The position numbers and the translations under genes are program-made. From NCBI RefSeq assembly GCF_000686125.1, contig NZ_JMMA01000002.1:2294001-2358000 (forward strand): a DNA stretch of 64,000 nucleotides. Direction: 5' to 3'. The notes beneath the pieces are model-generated. The model was not told the DNA's origin, made no database searches, and was given only the letters and a program-made list of their open reading frames with translations. Source of the stretch: Ruminococcus sp. NK3A76 (GTDB lineage: Bacteria > Bacillota > Clostridia > Oscillospirales > Ruminococcaceae). Below, piece after piece: positions 43,698 through 52,463 of the stretch; positions within the stretch are counted from its first letter, which is position 1; each line of letters starts with the position of its first letter.

Positions 43698-44051
43698 ATG
43701 ACAAACGAATTCAATTTAGAGGACTACATCAAGAACTTATCCCCCGAATTACAGGAAAAGGCAAGACAGTGCAAGACCAAAAATGAGCTTATGCAGCTTG
43801 CAGCAGACAAAGACTTGGAGATACCTATGGACACACTTGAAGGCGTTGCAGGCGGTTTATATTTACAAAAGTAAATAGTATCTTGCCCCAAATGCGGACA
43901 AGAGTATCCTAAAGATTTGGGAGAATGCCCGAATTGTTCAGGTGGCGGCGGTTTAGTCGTAGGATTGCACTGTGATAAATGCGGTAATGATTTCAACTTT
44001 ATGTATGAACTCGGTAAATGCCCTTACTGCAAAGCTGATATTAAACGCTGA
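43698..44051 (+). pseudogene. Leader-GG precursor, paralogue 2, interrupted by an in-frame TAA
   Basis: The leader reads MTNEFNLEDYIKNLSPELQE... to TLEGVAGG (residue 53), then LYLQK and TAA at 43872-43874. The same frame continues for 58 more codons (SCPKCGQEYPKDLGECPNC, CDKCGNDFN, CPYC) to TGA at 44049, encoding two zinc-ribbon-like units. So either a 58-residue peptide is made or this is a nonsense allele of a 117-residue precursor. Confidence 0.75.
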
Positions 44052-44089
44052 TTTCACTTAATACTTTTTAATAAGAGGAGGAAAACACT

Positions 44090-44509
44090 ATGACAAACGA
44101 ATTCAATTTAGAGGAGTACATCAAGGACTTATCGCCCGAATTACAGGAAAAGGCAAGACAGTGCAAGACGAAGGACGAGCTTATACAGCTTGCGGCAGAA
44201 GAAGATGTTGAGATACCTATGGAAGCGCTTGAAGGCGTCGCAGGCGGCTGCACTTCAAAAGGCTGTGAACATAGTTTTCAGGAGACCGAAAGAATTGGTA
44301 TGCTGCCATATCTGGGGTCAAACGATAAGCATATTATGTATAACGGCAAGGTCGTTGATAGTCTGATGACTAAAGTATGCAGCAAATGCGGAGAAACTCG
44401 TTACTTAATTGTACCCTCCGTATCGGCGACGACGGGATTTGTTCTTATAGAACCTATTGAGATAAGCCAATCCGAATATAATGCACTTAAAGCACAGAAG
44501 ACTTGGTAA
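44090..44509 (+). CDS. Nif11-like leader-GG precursor, paralogue 3
   Basis: 139 residues. Leader of about 54 residues (EFNLEEYIKDLSPELQEKAR, EALEGVAGG) of the Nif11-like RiPP precursor type, with cleavage expected after GG. The C-terminal part carries CTSKGCEH and CSKCGE, a four-cysteine ribbon pattern, and ends ISQSEYNALKAQKTW. GAGGAGG lies eight bases before the ATG. No modification enzyme or peptidase transporter is nearby, so the fate of the product is unknown. Confidence 0.8.
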   Translation: MTNEFNLEEYIKDLSPELQEKARQCKTKDELIQLAAEEDVEIPMEALEGVAGGCTSKGCEHSFQETERIGMLPYLGSNDKHIMYNGKVVDSLMTKVCSKCGETRYLIVPSVSATTGFVLIEPIEISQSEYNALKAQKTW

Positions 44510-44537
44510 ATCATAATCATATAAGGAGGAAAACACT

Positions 44538-44963
44538 ATGACAAACGAATTCAATTTAGAGGAGTACATCAAGGACTTATCGCCCGAATTACAGGAAAAG
44601 GCAAGACAGTGCAAGACGAAGGACGAGCTTATTCAGCTTGCGGCAGAGGAAAATGTTGAGATACCTATGGAAGCGCTTGAAGGCGTCGCAGGCGGCTGCA
44701 CTTCAAAAGGCTGTGAACATAGTTTTCAGCAGACCGAAAGAATTGGTATGCTGCCATATGTGGGGTCAAACGATAAGAATATTATGTATAACGGCAAGGT
44801 CGTTAATAGTCTGATAACTAGAGTATGCAGCAAATGCGGAGAAACACATTACTTTATTGAACCCGCCGTATCATTGCGTAGTGGATATGGTACTATACTT
44901 ATACAATATATCGAGATAAGCCAATCCGAATATAATGCACTTAAAGCACAGAAGACTTGGTAA
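44538..44963 (+). CDS. Nif11-like leader-GG precursor, paralogue 4
   Basis: 141 residues, about 85 percent identical by eye to paralogue 3, including untranslated leader (AAGGAGGAAAACACT) and the CTSKGCEH/CSKCGE cysteines. Differences cluster between the second CxxC and the common end SEYNALKAQKTW. Evidently a recent tandem duplication. Confidence 0.8.
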   Translation: MTNEFNLEEYIKDLSPELQEKARQCKTKDELIQLAAEENVEIPMEALEGVAGGCTSKGCEHSFQQTERIGMLPYVGSNDKNIMYNGKVVNSLITRVCSKCGETHYFIEPAVSLRSGYGTILIQYIEISQSEYNALKAQKTW

Positions 44964-44990
44964 ATCATAATCATAAAGGAGGAAAACACT

Positions 44991-45413
44991 ATGACAAACG
45001 AATTCAATTTAGAGGAGTACATCAAGGACTTATCACCCGAATTACAGGAAAAGGCAAGAGCCTGCAAAACAAAAAATGAGCTTTTAGAGCTTGCTGCCGA
45101 TGAAGATATGGAGATACCTATGGAAGCACTTGAAGGCGTGGCAGGCGGCTGCGGCGGACATGAATGCAACGCAGACCGCGTCATTGAAAGATATATATTT
45201 GCGTCCCCCTTCCCCATCATCAAAGGAATTGAATGTGCTATGGTGACAATGCGCGCGTGCAGTGAATGCGGAAATGCAAAATTTTTTTGTTGCGAATCTT
45301 TCACCTTCGGACAAGGCGCACAAGCCGAGTTGTCAGAGGCTGAATACAACTCAGTCAAGGCTGCAAATAAAGAGTATATTCCGCATTTCGGCGGAGTCTC
45401 TTCGCTTGGTTAA
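44991..45413 (+). CDS. Nif11-like leader-GG precursor, paralogue 5
   Basis: 140 residues. Same leader up to ALEGVAGG, but the C-terminal half differs: CGGHEC, CSECGNAKFFCCE, and a glycine-rich end FGGVSSLG. The conserved leader with a changing core is what a precursor family shows. Confidence 0.8.
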   Translation: MTNEFNLEEYIKDLSPELQEKARACKTKNELLELAADEDMEIPMEALEGVAGGCGGHECNADRVIERYIFASPFPIIKGIECAMVTMRACSECGNAKFFCCESFTFGQGAQAELSEAEYNSVKAANKEYIPHFGGVSSLG

Positions 45414-45448
45414 AAAGCTATGCGATGAAACGGCAGGAGATAATAGCT

Positions 45449-45728
45449 ATGAATGAAAAATTTGAAGAATACATCAAGGACTTATCTCCCAAAATTACAG
45501 GAAAAGGCAAGACAGTGCAAGACCAAAGATGAGCTTTTACAGCTTGCGGCCGATGAAGATATGGAGATACCTATGGACGCACTTGAAGGCGTCGCAGGCG
45601 GCTGCGGCGATGAGCAGCTTAGCTGTCCCTACTGCGGCAGCACGGATATTAGTTCAGAACCTGTAAACGGCCACGGCACCAGACTGTTTTGCCGGAAATG
45701 CGAAATGGCTATCAAAACAGCGTTTTAG
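45449..45728 (+). pseudogene. Leader-GG precursor, paralogue 6, frameshifted in the leader
   Basis: The natural start is ATG 45449 (MNEKFEEYIKDLSP), but an extra A in CCCAAAATTACAGG (45490 region; CCCGAATTACAGG in paralogues) shifts the frame to an early stop. From ATG 45453 the other frame regains LQEKARQCKTKDELLQLAAD and ALEGVAGGC, then CPYCGSTDI and CRKCEMAI, a clean zinc ribbon. The 45453 start has a poor ribosome site. Confidence 0.7.
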
Positions 45729-45745
45729 TATAAGATACATGAACA

Positions 45746-45790
45746 ACAAACACCGCCGTTTCACTAAGAAACAGCGGTGTGTTTTTGTTA
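45746..45790. terminator. Bidirectional terminator
   Basis: CACCGCCGTTTC pairs with GAAACAGCGGTG, followed by TGTTTTTG. Separates the precursor cluster from the convergent surface-protein gene. A similar hairpin stands at 50.02 kb. Confidence 0.85.
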
Positions 45791-45798
45791 TTCAGTTA

Positions 45799-48700
45799 TT
45801 ATGCTCTGCTGTCAACATAAGCCTTTGCGGCCTTGTAGTAGGAGTAGAGAGCCTTTGCCATGTTTTTGCTTGCATCGGTCTGCTTGCTGCTGCCTGCAAC
45901 AGCTTCGCAGTAGTCGATGACGTTGTAGTTTTCGATGCTGATTGCATTTTCGCTGTCAGCAGTCTCTGCGCCTGCGAAGCCGTAAACAACTATCTTGTCG
46001 TTCTCCTTGTCGAGTTCGTAAGCAAGCTGCGGAGCAACATCATAGTAATAGCCGGTGTTGTTCTTGGGGAGGTCTTTGAGTGCTAAGACTTTATCGCCGA
46101 CCTGTATTTTCACAGCACTAAGCTCCTTGGCAGTCATGCTTGAATCTACTGTGAAATAGTGGCGGACATAAACATCGCTTACTGTCATAGCTGTCGAGCC
46201 CTTGTAAGTCACCTTTGCGCCCTGAGCAGATACAGGTCTTAGGAACGGTGTAGCACTCTTGGGTGCTACGGCCGATACATCAACTGCAATGCCTTCCCCA
46301 CTGTTTGCGAGCAGGGTCGTATTGTTGTTAAGTGCAGTCTGAGTATAGCCACCGTAATTTAGCATTGCCTTAAGAACTTCTGCTCCGTCGAGGTTGGATT
46401 TTATTGCTGCCTCGGCATAGTCTTTTATGCTTCTTGTCTTGGTGTCTACGGGCTTGTCAAGTGTCGGGAGATAAAGCTCGGCCTTGATGTCGATAGCCAT
46501 TTCAGAGGCTGTCAAAGGAAGTCTTACACGGTAATACTTACCGTTCTTGTCGTCCTTGTTGATAGGCTTTTTAACTGTCATCTTTTCACCGTAGTGGTCG
46601 TATGTGAAGACTACATAAGCGCCTTCAACTGTCTCTGCGTCTGTCGCTTCTACGAGGAAGTTGAACTCGACTTTCTCCTTGAAGCTGACGGTGTTTCCGG
46701 CTGCGAACTTAGCGCTCTTTATAGTATACTCTACAGATTCGAGCTTCGACGGGTGTGTCTCGTCGCCGCTTGCCGCAACGGATACTCTGTAGTCGCCCGG
46801 CTCGGTAGGTGCGGTAGTGCCAATGCATATTCCAGCCGATGTGAAATATGTATATGTCAGCTTTCCGAAAGTCATGCCCTTGATAGTCGGCTCGTGAGCT
46901 GTGCAGTCGTAGACATAGTCGGGCATTTCGATTGTCCAGAGCTGAGCCTGGGTAACTTTCACTGTCACGCACTTAGGCGCTGAATCAGTATAATTCTTTC
47001 CGTCGCCGGTCGCCTTGTACCACACATAATATGTGCCTGAGCTGTTGGCAGTGATCGTTGCTGCGTCGGTTGTCCACTCGCCTGTGGGGACAGCTGTTGC
47101 ACTCGTGCCGAGCTGATATTCGATAGTGCAGCCTGTCTGTGCCTCGCCAGCATTTATAAGCTGCACCGGGCTGTTTTCCCTGACAGGGTCCTTGGCTGTC
47201 GGGGCAGTCTTCACAGCTGAGGCTTTGCCTATCTCGACATTCCCGATCAGTGTCGGAGCGATGTCGTTGTGGTTATCATCGCCGACTACCTTGTAGCATA
47301 CGGAATATGTGCCGGCGTCTGTACCGGTGGGAACAGAGTCATACCATACTGTGGTCTTTTCGCCGTCAATATAATTGTACGCTTCGAGCATGACCGTGCT
47401 GCCGTCGTTGGACGCTACTATCATGGCGTTATAGGTCTCATTGTTGAACGACATTCCTCCGCCGCCGATCTCTCTCAGCTCAATATGATGGTATGGCTGT
47501 ATACTCTCCAAATAAGCATAGACCATATAATCAAACTCGTATGGCTCAACCTCACCCTGAGAATCTCTGTATTTTACTGTACCGCCGGTGAATTCGATCC
47601 TGCTGGCATTGTTACGAGTCACCTGAAGCACATCGCCTGCTTTGAGGTCAGCAATATTTACAGTTAAAGTCTCGCCGTCCGCTTTATGTACTGTCGGATC
47701 GAACGTCAGACTGTAATACATCGTGCCGCCGGTGGCTGTGCCTGCATTAACAAGCGCCTGTGCAGAGCCTGTGTACTTAAGGCCTGTCTTGGCTGTCGGG
47801 GCGGCTACGAGAGAATCAGCCTTGCCGATTTTCACATCTGCTATCTTTGTTGCAGCTACGCCCTGATAGCCTGCGTTTGCGTCTATCCTGTAGTATACGG
47901 TATATGTGCCGACGTCTGTACCGGTGGGTACGGTTTCAGACCATAATTGTGAAGTATTCAAGGCATCAGACCATAATTGTGAAGTATTCACAGCTTCAGC
48001 TGTAATAGTTTTATTTACCGTGTCAATGGCTGTAATACGGAGAGCATCTATATTCTCCGATAAATATACACTTTGGGCAAAATTATCTTCACTTCTACTA
48101 CTTATCCAGCATTTCCCATATTTTAAAAAAAGTTTGATTTGGTTATCAAGATTCCATGCATTGTCTGTTAACGGCAGATAGGTTGTTTCTGCAATAGTCA
48201 GTTTATAGTCTTTTGGAAATATGATGCCTTTATTATCGGCAGGCTGATAAATATCATTCACATTCATATTCTCAATCGAAAGCACTGTATAATTTCCAAG
48301 TGAGATCACTTTTAGATACTTTATCGTGCCGCCGGTGACTGTGCCTGCTGTCACAAGCTCCTGTGCTGTGCCTGTGTAGCTAAGGCCTGTTACGGCTGCC
48401 GGGGCGGTGTATGTGGGATAGCTCCAGCTGCCGGCAGACACTGTGGTGTTATCAGCGAATGTGATAGTATACGCAAGCAGTGTGCCCTTGCCTATAAGCT
48501 TAACGCCTGCAAAGGTGATACCGTCTAACTGGCCTTCGGCTGTGTATTTTTTAATGCCGGGTTTATTAATATTAAAAGGAGTGTATTTTTTGTGGTCATC
48601 GCCTTCACCATTCTGATAAACGACCTGACCCCAGCCGTCTTGTGCAAAAGACTCTATATCCATAAGCACTTCGATCTTCTTGATGTTTTTACCTGTAGTA

Positions 48701-49836
48701 CCCGGGAAGTCATACTGCAGCTTATTCTGATCGTATGCTGTAGAAGCTGCATTAAATTTGTGGATACTGCTGTCCATATAATACGTCTTGCCGACATCGG
48801 GCGTGCCTTTAAAAGTACCGCCGGTGTTTTCAAACATATTGGTTAGAGCATCGAATGCTGACGTTTGACCTATTGTGTATGTATACTTGTATTCGTCATT
48901 TTTGGTCTCAGACAGTCTGATACCTGTGCAGCCTGAAAACATATTGCGGTAGCAATAATTCGCCAGCGTTGTTGCGGGCAGTGCCGGTGCTGTTGTCAGA
49001 CCGGTGCAGCCGAAAAACATATTTTCGTAGCACTCACTCGCCAGCGTTGTTGCGGGCAGTTCCGGTGCTTCTGTCAGACCGGTGCAGCCGTTAAACATCG
49101 AGTAGTAGCAAGAATTCGCCAGCGTTGTTGCGGGCAGTTCCGGCGCTGTTGTCAGACCGGTGCAGCGGGAAAACATATATAAGTAGCACCCACTCGCCAG
49201 CTTTGTTGCGGGCAGTTCCGGTGCTGTTGTCAGACCGGTGCAGTTGTAAAACATGCTATTGTAACATCCGTCTGCCAATTCAGTTGCAGGGAGTGCCGGT
49301 GCTGTTGTCAGACCGTCGCAGTAGGAAAACATAAATATGTAGCAATAATCCGCCAGCGTTGTTGCAGGAAGTTCCGGTGCTGTTGTCAGACCGTCGCAAT
49401 TGTTAAACATATATGCAAAGCAGGAATTCTCCAAGCCGCTGAACTTGCCTGCATCATCTAATCTCAGCGAGCATACATCGCCGCTGCAAGCTACTTTTCC
49501 CTCTGGAATAGACACATGATGATTATTATCGAATGTCACATCTGTCCCTTTGAATTTGACGGAACTGCCGTTGCTGAGGTTGATTGCTGTGTCTGAAGTA
49601 TAGTCAGTGAAACCGGACCCTGAATCATATTGCAATGAGCCACTGGCAACCTTTATCTTGACCGTAGCGGCACCGTCTACTGCCGTAAATGTCAGGTAAT
49701 CCGTTACCTCATCACCTACATTATACGTATTGCCCGCCGCATACACCCGAACACTGATATCGGGCATCAGCGTCAGCACCATTAACAGCGACAGCACAAA
49801 CGACAATAGCCTTGTCTTGCGACTTCGTGTTTTCAT
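45799..49836 (-). CDS. Large BspA-like surface protein with MBG repeats and the shared C-terminal domain
   Basis: 1345 residues. ATG 49836 with AAGGAGG upstream opens a signal peptide (LLSFVLSLLMVLTLMPDISV). Residues about 130-305 contain seven repeats of about 26 residues (GLTTAPELPATTLA, CYYSMFNGCT), a BspA/LRR_5-like solenoid, then MBG-like units (APAAVTGLSYTGTAQELV, APTAKTGLKYTGSAQALV). From about residue 950 it is strongly similar to the C-terminus of the 26-kb protein. No LPxTG motif. Confidence 0.85.
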   Translation of the reverse strand: MKTRSRKTRLLSFVLSLLMVLTLMPDISVRVYAAGNTYNVGDEVTDYLTFTAVDGAATVKIKVASGSLQYDSGSGFTDYTSDTAINLSNGSSVKFKGTDVTFDNNHHVSIPEGKVACSGDVCSLRLDDAGKFSGLENSCFAYMFNNCDGLTTAPELPATTLADYCYIFMFSYCDGLTTAPALPATELADGCYNSMFYNCTGLTTAPELPATKLASGCYLYMFSRCTGLTTAPELPATTLANSCYYSMFNGCTGLTEAPELPATTLASECYENMFFGCTGLTTAPALPATTLANYCYRNMFSGCTGIRLSETKNDEYKYTYTIGQTSAFDALTNMFENTGGTFKGTPDVGKTYYMDSSIHKFNAASTAYDQNKLQYDFPGTTGKNIKKIEVLMDIESFAQDGWGQVVYQNGEGDDHKKYTPFNINKPGIKKYTAEGQLDGITFAGVKLIGKGTLLAYTITFADNTTVSAGSWSYPTYTAPAAVTGLSYTGTAQELVTAGTVTGGTIKYLKVISLGNYTVLSIENMNVNDIYQPADNKGIIFPKDYKLTIAETTYLPLTDNAWNLDNQIKLFLKYGKCWISSRSEDNFAQSVYLSENIDALRITAIDTVNKTITAEAVNTSQLWSDALNTSQLWSETVPTGTDVGTYTVYYRIDANAGYQGVAATKIADVKIGKADSLVAAPTAKTGLKYTGSAQALVNAGTATGGTMYYSLTFDPTVHKADGETLTVNIADLKAGDVLQVTRNNASRIEFTGGTVKYRDSQGEVEPYEFDYMVYAYLESIQPYHHIELREIGGGGMSFNNETYNAMIVASNDGSTVMLEAYNYIDGEKTTVWYDSVPTGTDAGTYSVCYKVVGDDNHNDIAPTLIGNVEIGKASAVKTAPTAKDPVRENSPVQLINAGEAQTGCTIEYQLGTSATAVPTGEWTTDAATITANSSGTYYVWYKATGDGKNYTDSAPKCVTVKVTQAQLWTIEMPDYVYDCTAHEPTIKGMTFGKLTYTYFTSAGICIGTTAPTEPGDYRVSVAASGDETHPSKLESVEYTIKSAKFAAGNTVSFKEKVEFNFLVEATDAETVEGAYVVFTYDHYGEKMTVKKPINKDDKNGKYYRVRLPLTASEMAIDIKAELYLPTLDKPVDTKTRSIKDYAEAAIKSNLDGAEVLKAMLNYGGYTQTALNNNTTLLANSGEGIAVDVSAVAPKSATPFLRPVSAQGAKVTYKGSTAMTVSDVYVRHYFTVDSSMTAKELSAVKIQVGDKVLALKDLPKNNTGYYYDVAPQLAYELDKENDKIVVYGFAGAETADSENAISIENYNVIDYCEAVAGSSKQTDASKNMAKALYSYYKAAKAYVDSRA

Positions 49837-50018
49837 TTTTTCATTCCTCCTTGTTATGTACGGCGGCTCAGCGCTGGGATCAACAGACATTGAAATAATA
49901 TGTCTATTTATTATACTATATCATCATTGTAACATATTCTGATATAAAACGCAATACTTTATGAACAAAAAAATACTTTTAATAAGTTTTCTGCGAGGTG
50001 CGGCTTTCCGGCATAAAA

Positions 50019-50053
50019 AAACCGCCGTCTCGCAGGAAACAGCGGTGGTTTTT
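50019..50053 (-). terminator. Terminator on the minus strand
   Basis: CCGCTGTTTC pairs with GACGGCGG, followed on the minus strand by TTTTTTTTATG. Confidence 0.75.
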
Positions 50054-50054
50054 G

Positions 50055-50261
50055 CTATTCAGTTGTCATGCCGTCTGTGAATTCCGGTGCGCTGTTAGTT
50101 GTTGTCACCATAAACTCAATATCAAGAGAAGGATCATTTCCAAGCGTTGTGCCGCATGATGTGAGCAGACGAACAGGCGTGCCTATTGCGGCACTCCCAC
50201 TAAAACATAAATCAACAGTATGTATGGTCGATATTGCGATATAAGGAGCGATGCTCTCCAA
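50055..50261 (-). pseudogene. Possible C-terminal remnant of a secreted protein
   Basis: 68 codons, with CFSGSAAIGTPVRLLTSCGT and ending NSAPEFTDGMTTE just before a terminator. The start is a TTG within a hairpin and has no ribosome site. The position before a terminator suggests the tail of a lost minus-strand gene; nothing more can be said. Confidence 0.3.
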
Positions 50262-50283
50262 TATTTGGAGGACATCGCTTTTT
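50247..50283 (+). terminator. Terminator-like hairpin upstream of the GntR promoter
   Basis: AGCGATG-C-TCTCCAA pairs with TTGGAGGAC-ATCGCT, followed by TTTTTGC. Insulates the GntR operon from upstream reads. Confidence 0.7.
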
Positions 50284-50322
50284 GCATATATTATGCTATT
50301 TCAAAAAATCCTCAAAAACCCC

Positions 50323-50375
50323 TTGACAAATTGTAACACGCCTGCTATAATTGTATACATAGAGGTTATACAATT
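50323..50375 (+). promoter_or_regulatory. Promoter and palindromic operator of the GntR-ABC operon
   Basis: TTGACA (50323-50328), 17-base spacer and TATAAT (50346-50351). A perfect 9-bp inverted repeat AATTGTATA/TATACAATT (50349-50357, 50367-50375) overlaps the -10 box and the transcription start, the expected site for autorepression by the YtrA-like regulator encoded next. Confidence 0.85.
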
Positions 50376-50437
50376 TAGACTTTTGCGGTAGTTGCAAATG
50401 CTGTGAGAGCCTTGACCCCGAAGGAGTGTACACTTAA

Positions 50438-50818
50438 ATGAATATCAACATCAGCAACGCATCTGGCGAACCGATCTATTTGCAGATCGCAAACCAGATC
50501 AAAACACTGATACTGGAGGGAAAGCTGAAAGAGGGCGAAATGCTGCCCTCAATGCGCATTTTAGCCACTGAACTCCGTATCAGCTTTATGACAACGAAGC
50601 GTGCCTACGAGGAGCTTGAACGTGACGGCTTTATTGAAAGCTACACAGGCAAAGGCTCTTTTGTAAAGGCACAGAACCTGGAGCTTTATCGTGAGGAGCA
50701 GATCAAGCGGATCGAGTCCCTGCTTATGGAGGCAGGCGACACAGCACGCAATGCAGGTATCACGATGCAGGAGCTTCATGAGCTTCTTGACCTTGTAAAC
50801 GGAGGGGATCAACTATGA
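50438..50818 (+). CDS. GntR-family regulator, YtrA subfamily
   Basis: 126 residues. N-terminal winged HTH (PIYLQIANQIKTLILEGKLK, LPSMRILATELRIS) and the short C-terminal dimer helix pair typical of YtrA-type regulators, which control ABC-transporter operons. Overlaps the ATPase gene by four bases (ATGA). Confidence 0.9.
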   Translation: MNINISNASGEPIYLQIANQIKTLILEGKLKEGEMLPSMRILATELRISFMTTKRAYEELERDGFIESYTGKGSFVKAQNLELYREEQIKRIESLLMEAGDTARNAGITMQELHELLDLVNGGDQL

Positions 50819-51693
50819 CCGCATTTGATAATGCGATTGAGATCAAGGGCGTGACAAAGCGTTACGACGGCTTTACGCTCGACAATATCAGCTTCGATGT
50901 ACCGAAGGGCTGCATTATGGGCTTTATCGGGCAGAACGGTGCAGGCAAGACCACAACTATCCGCAGTCTTCTGCATATCACAAACATTGACAGTGGCGAG
51001 ATACGGCTGCTCGGTCTCGATCATATCAAGGACGAAACAGCGATCAAAAAGCGTATCGCTGTGGTATTTGACGAGCTGCCGTTCCATGATGTGTTCAATG
51101 CAAAGGATATGGCTCGCATCTTTGAGGGTATGTATCCCGAATGGGACAATGCCGTATATACGCAGTATTTGGAGCGTTTTCAGCTGCCTAAGAAAAAGAA
51201 GATCGGGCAGTTTTCCAAGGGCATGAAGATGAAATTGCAGATAGCCTGTGCGCTGTCACATAATGCGGAGCTGCTTGTCATGGACGAAGCCACGACAGGT
51301 CTTGACCCCGTTGTGCGTGACGAGATTTTGCACATCTTCATGGAGTATCTGCAAAACGGTGAGCGCTCTATCCTCATGTCCTCGCATATCACCTCCGACC
51401 TTGAAAAGATCGCAGATATGGTGACTTTCATTGACAAAGGCAGGATACTTCTCACGGGATATAAGGACGAAATCATAGAATCTCATGGCATTTTGAAATG
51501 CGACAAGGAGAGAATCGCAGAAATTGACGCTGAGGATATTGTAAGCATACGCCTGAACAATTTCGGTGCAGAGGTCATGGTGCATGACCGTGAGAATGCT
51601 TCCTACAAATACCGTGACTGCGTGATCGACCCGGCAAGCCTTGACGACATTATGCTCTACTATGTTCACCGTGATGTAAGGGAGTGGTCATAA
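50815..51693 (+). CDS. ABC transporter ATP-binding protein
   Basis: 292 residues. Walker A GQNGAGKTT near residue 40, signature FSKGMKMKL near 140 (a SKGM variant usual in this subfamily), Walker B LLVMDEATTGLDP, H-loop SSHITSD. Resembles EcsA/CcmA-type exporters of peptides or drugs. The stop overlaps the ATG of the permease. Confidence 0.95.
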   Translation: MTAFDNAIEIKGVTKRYDGFTLDNISFDVPKGCIMGFIGQNGAGKTTTIRSLLHITNIDSGEIRLLGLDHIKDETAIKKRIAVVFDELPFHDVFNAKDMARIFEGMYPEWDNAVYTQYLERFQLPKKKKIGQFSKGMKMKLQIACALSHNAELLVMDEATTGLDPVVRDEILHIFMEYLQNGERSILMSSHITSDLEKIADMVTFIDKGRILLTGYKDEIIESHGILKCDKERIAEIDAEDIVSIRLNNFGAEVMVHDRENASYKYRDCVIDPASLDDIMLYYVHRDVREWS

Positions 51694-52463
51694 TGAAAAT
51701 GTACAGCTCACTTGTTTACCGAGAACTCCGGCTGACACGCAAGCGTTTTCTCCTGATGCTGATCCTGTTTCTTCTGCTGGCACTGCTGATGATATCACCA
51801 ATTTTCTTCGGCTTTTTCTCTATGCCTGTAGAAGGTGAGGATTCGCCTAAGGATGTGATCCCTCTTTTCGTGGGGATAATTACTCTGACAGGCAGCTTGC
51901 TGGCAGGCACAAACAACGGCATACAGAAAGCTGATATCAGTTCAGGCTGGAAGCGGTATTCTTTTATCTTGCCGCCGACAGCAAAACAGCAGGCGCTATC
52001 CGATCTTCTCGTTAAGTTATGCTATATCCTGTTATTCGGAATGTTATCAGCGGCGTTTGAATTGATATATACCGTTGCAGCAGATTATACCAGCTACGGT
52101 ATTATGCTGTATATTTATATGCTGAATATTTATCTCGGAGTTGTCTGTGTTGTGATGTTGGTCGATATCGCATACAGCTATATTATGATGTTTGCAAATG
52201 ATAAAAATGAATTAAAGCTGATAGGTATTCTTGCGTTTGTCGGTGCAGGAGTGATACTGAAAGTACTTGGCTTGTTCCCGGGATTTAATAAACCTGAGCA
52301 GTCTGCTGACAGCGGTGTCCTGATCTCAGATGCGGCATTTAGCAGGTTTGAAGCTTTGTTATTATCAGGAAAAACAACATTATGTTTAGCAGCAGCATTT
52401 GCAGTTATATGTGCCTTATACTTCCTTGTTATGTGGCGGTCGCACGAAAGGAGAGAGCCGTAA
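51693..52463 (+). CDS. ABC-2 type permease, subunit 1
   Basis: 256 residues with about six transmembrane segments (RFLLMLILFLLLALLMISPI, YTSYGIMLYIYMLNIYLGVV). ATG 51693 overlaps the TAA of the ATPase gene. Works with the following permease as a heterodimer (inference). Confidence 0.85.
   Translation: MKMYSSLVYRELRLTRKRFLLMLILFLLLALLMISPIFFGFFSMPVEGEDSPKDVIPLFVGIITLTGSLLAGTNNGIQKADISSGWKRYSFILPPTAKQQALSDLLVKLCYILLFGMLSAAFELIYTVAADYTSYGIMLYIYMLNIYLGVVCVVMLVDIAYSYIMMFANDKNELKLIGILAFVGAGVILKVLGLFPGFNKPEQSADSGVLISDAAFSRFEALLLSGKTTLCLAAAFAVICALYFLVMWRSHERREP

Noticed and set aside
50055-50261. Minus-strand ORF as a functional gene
   Set aside because: TTG start inside a hairpin, no ribosome site, no motif; kept only as a possible remnant.
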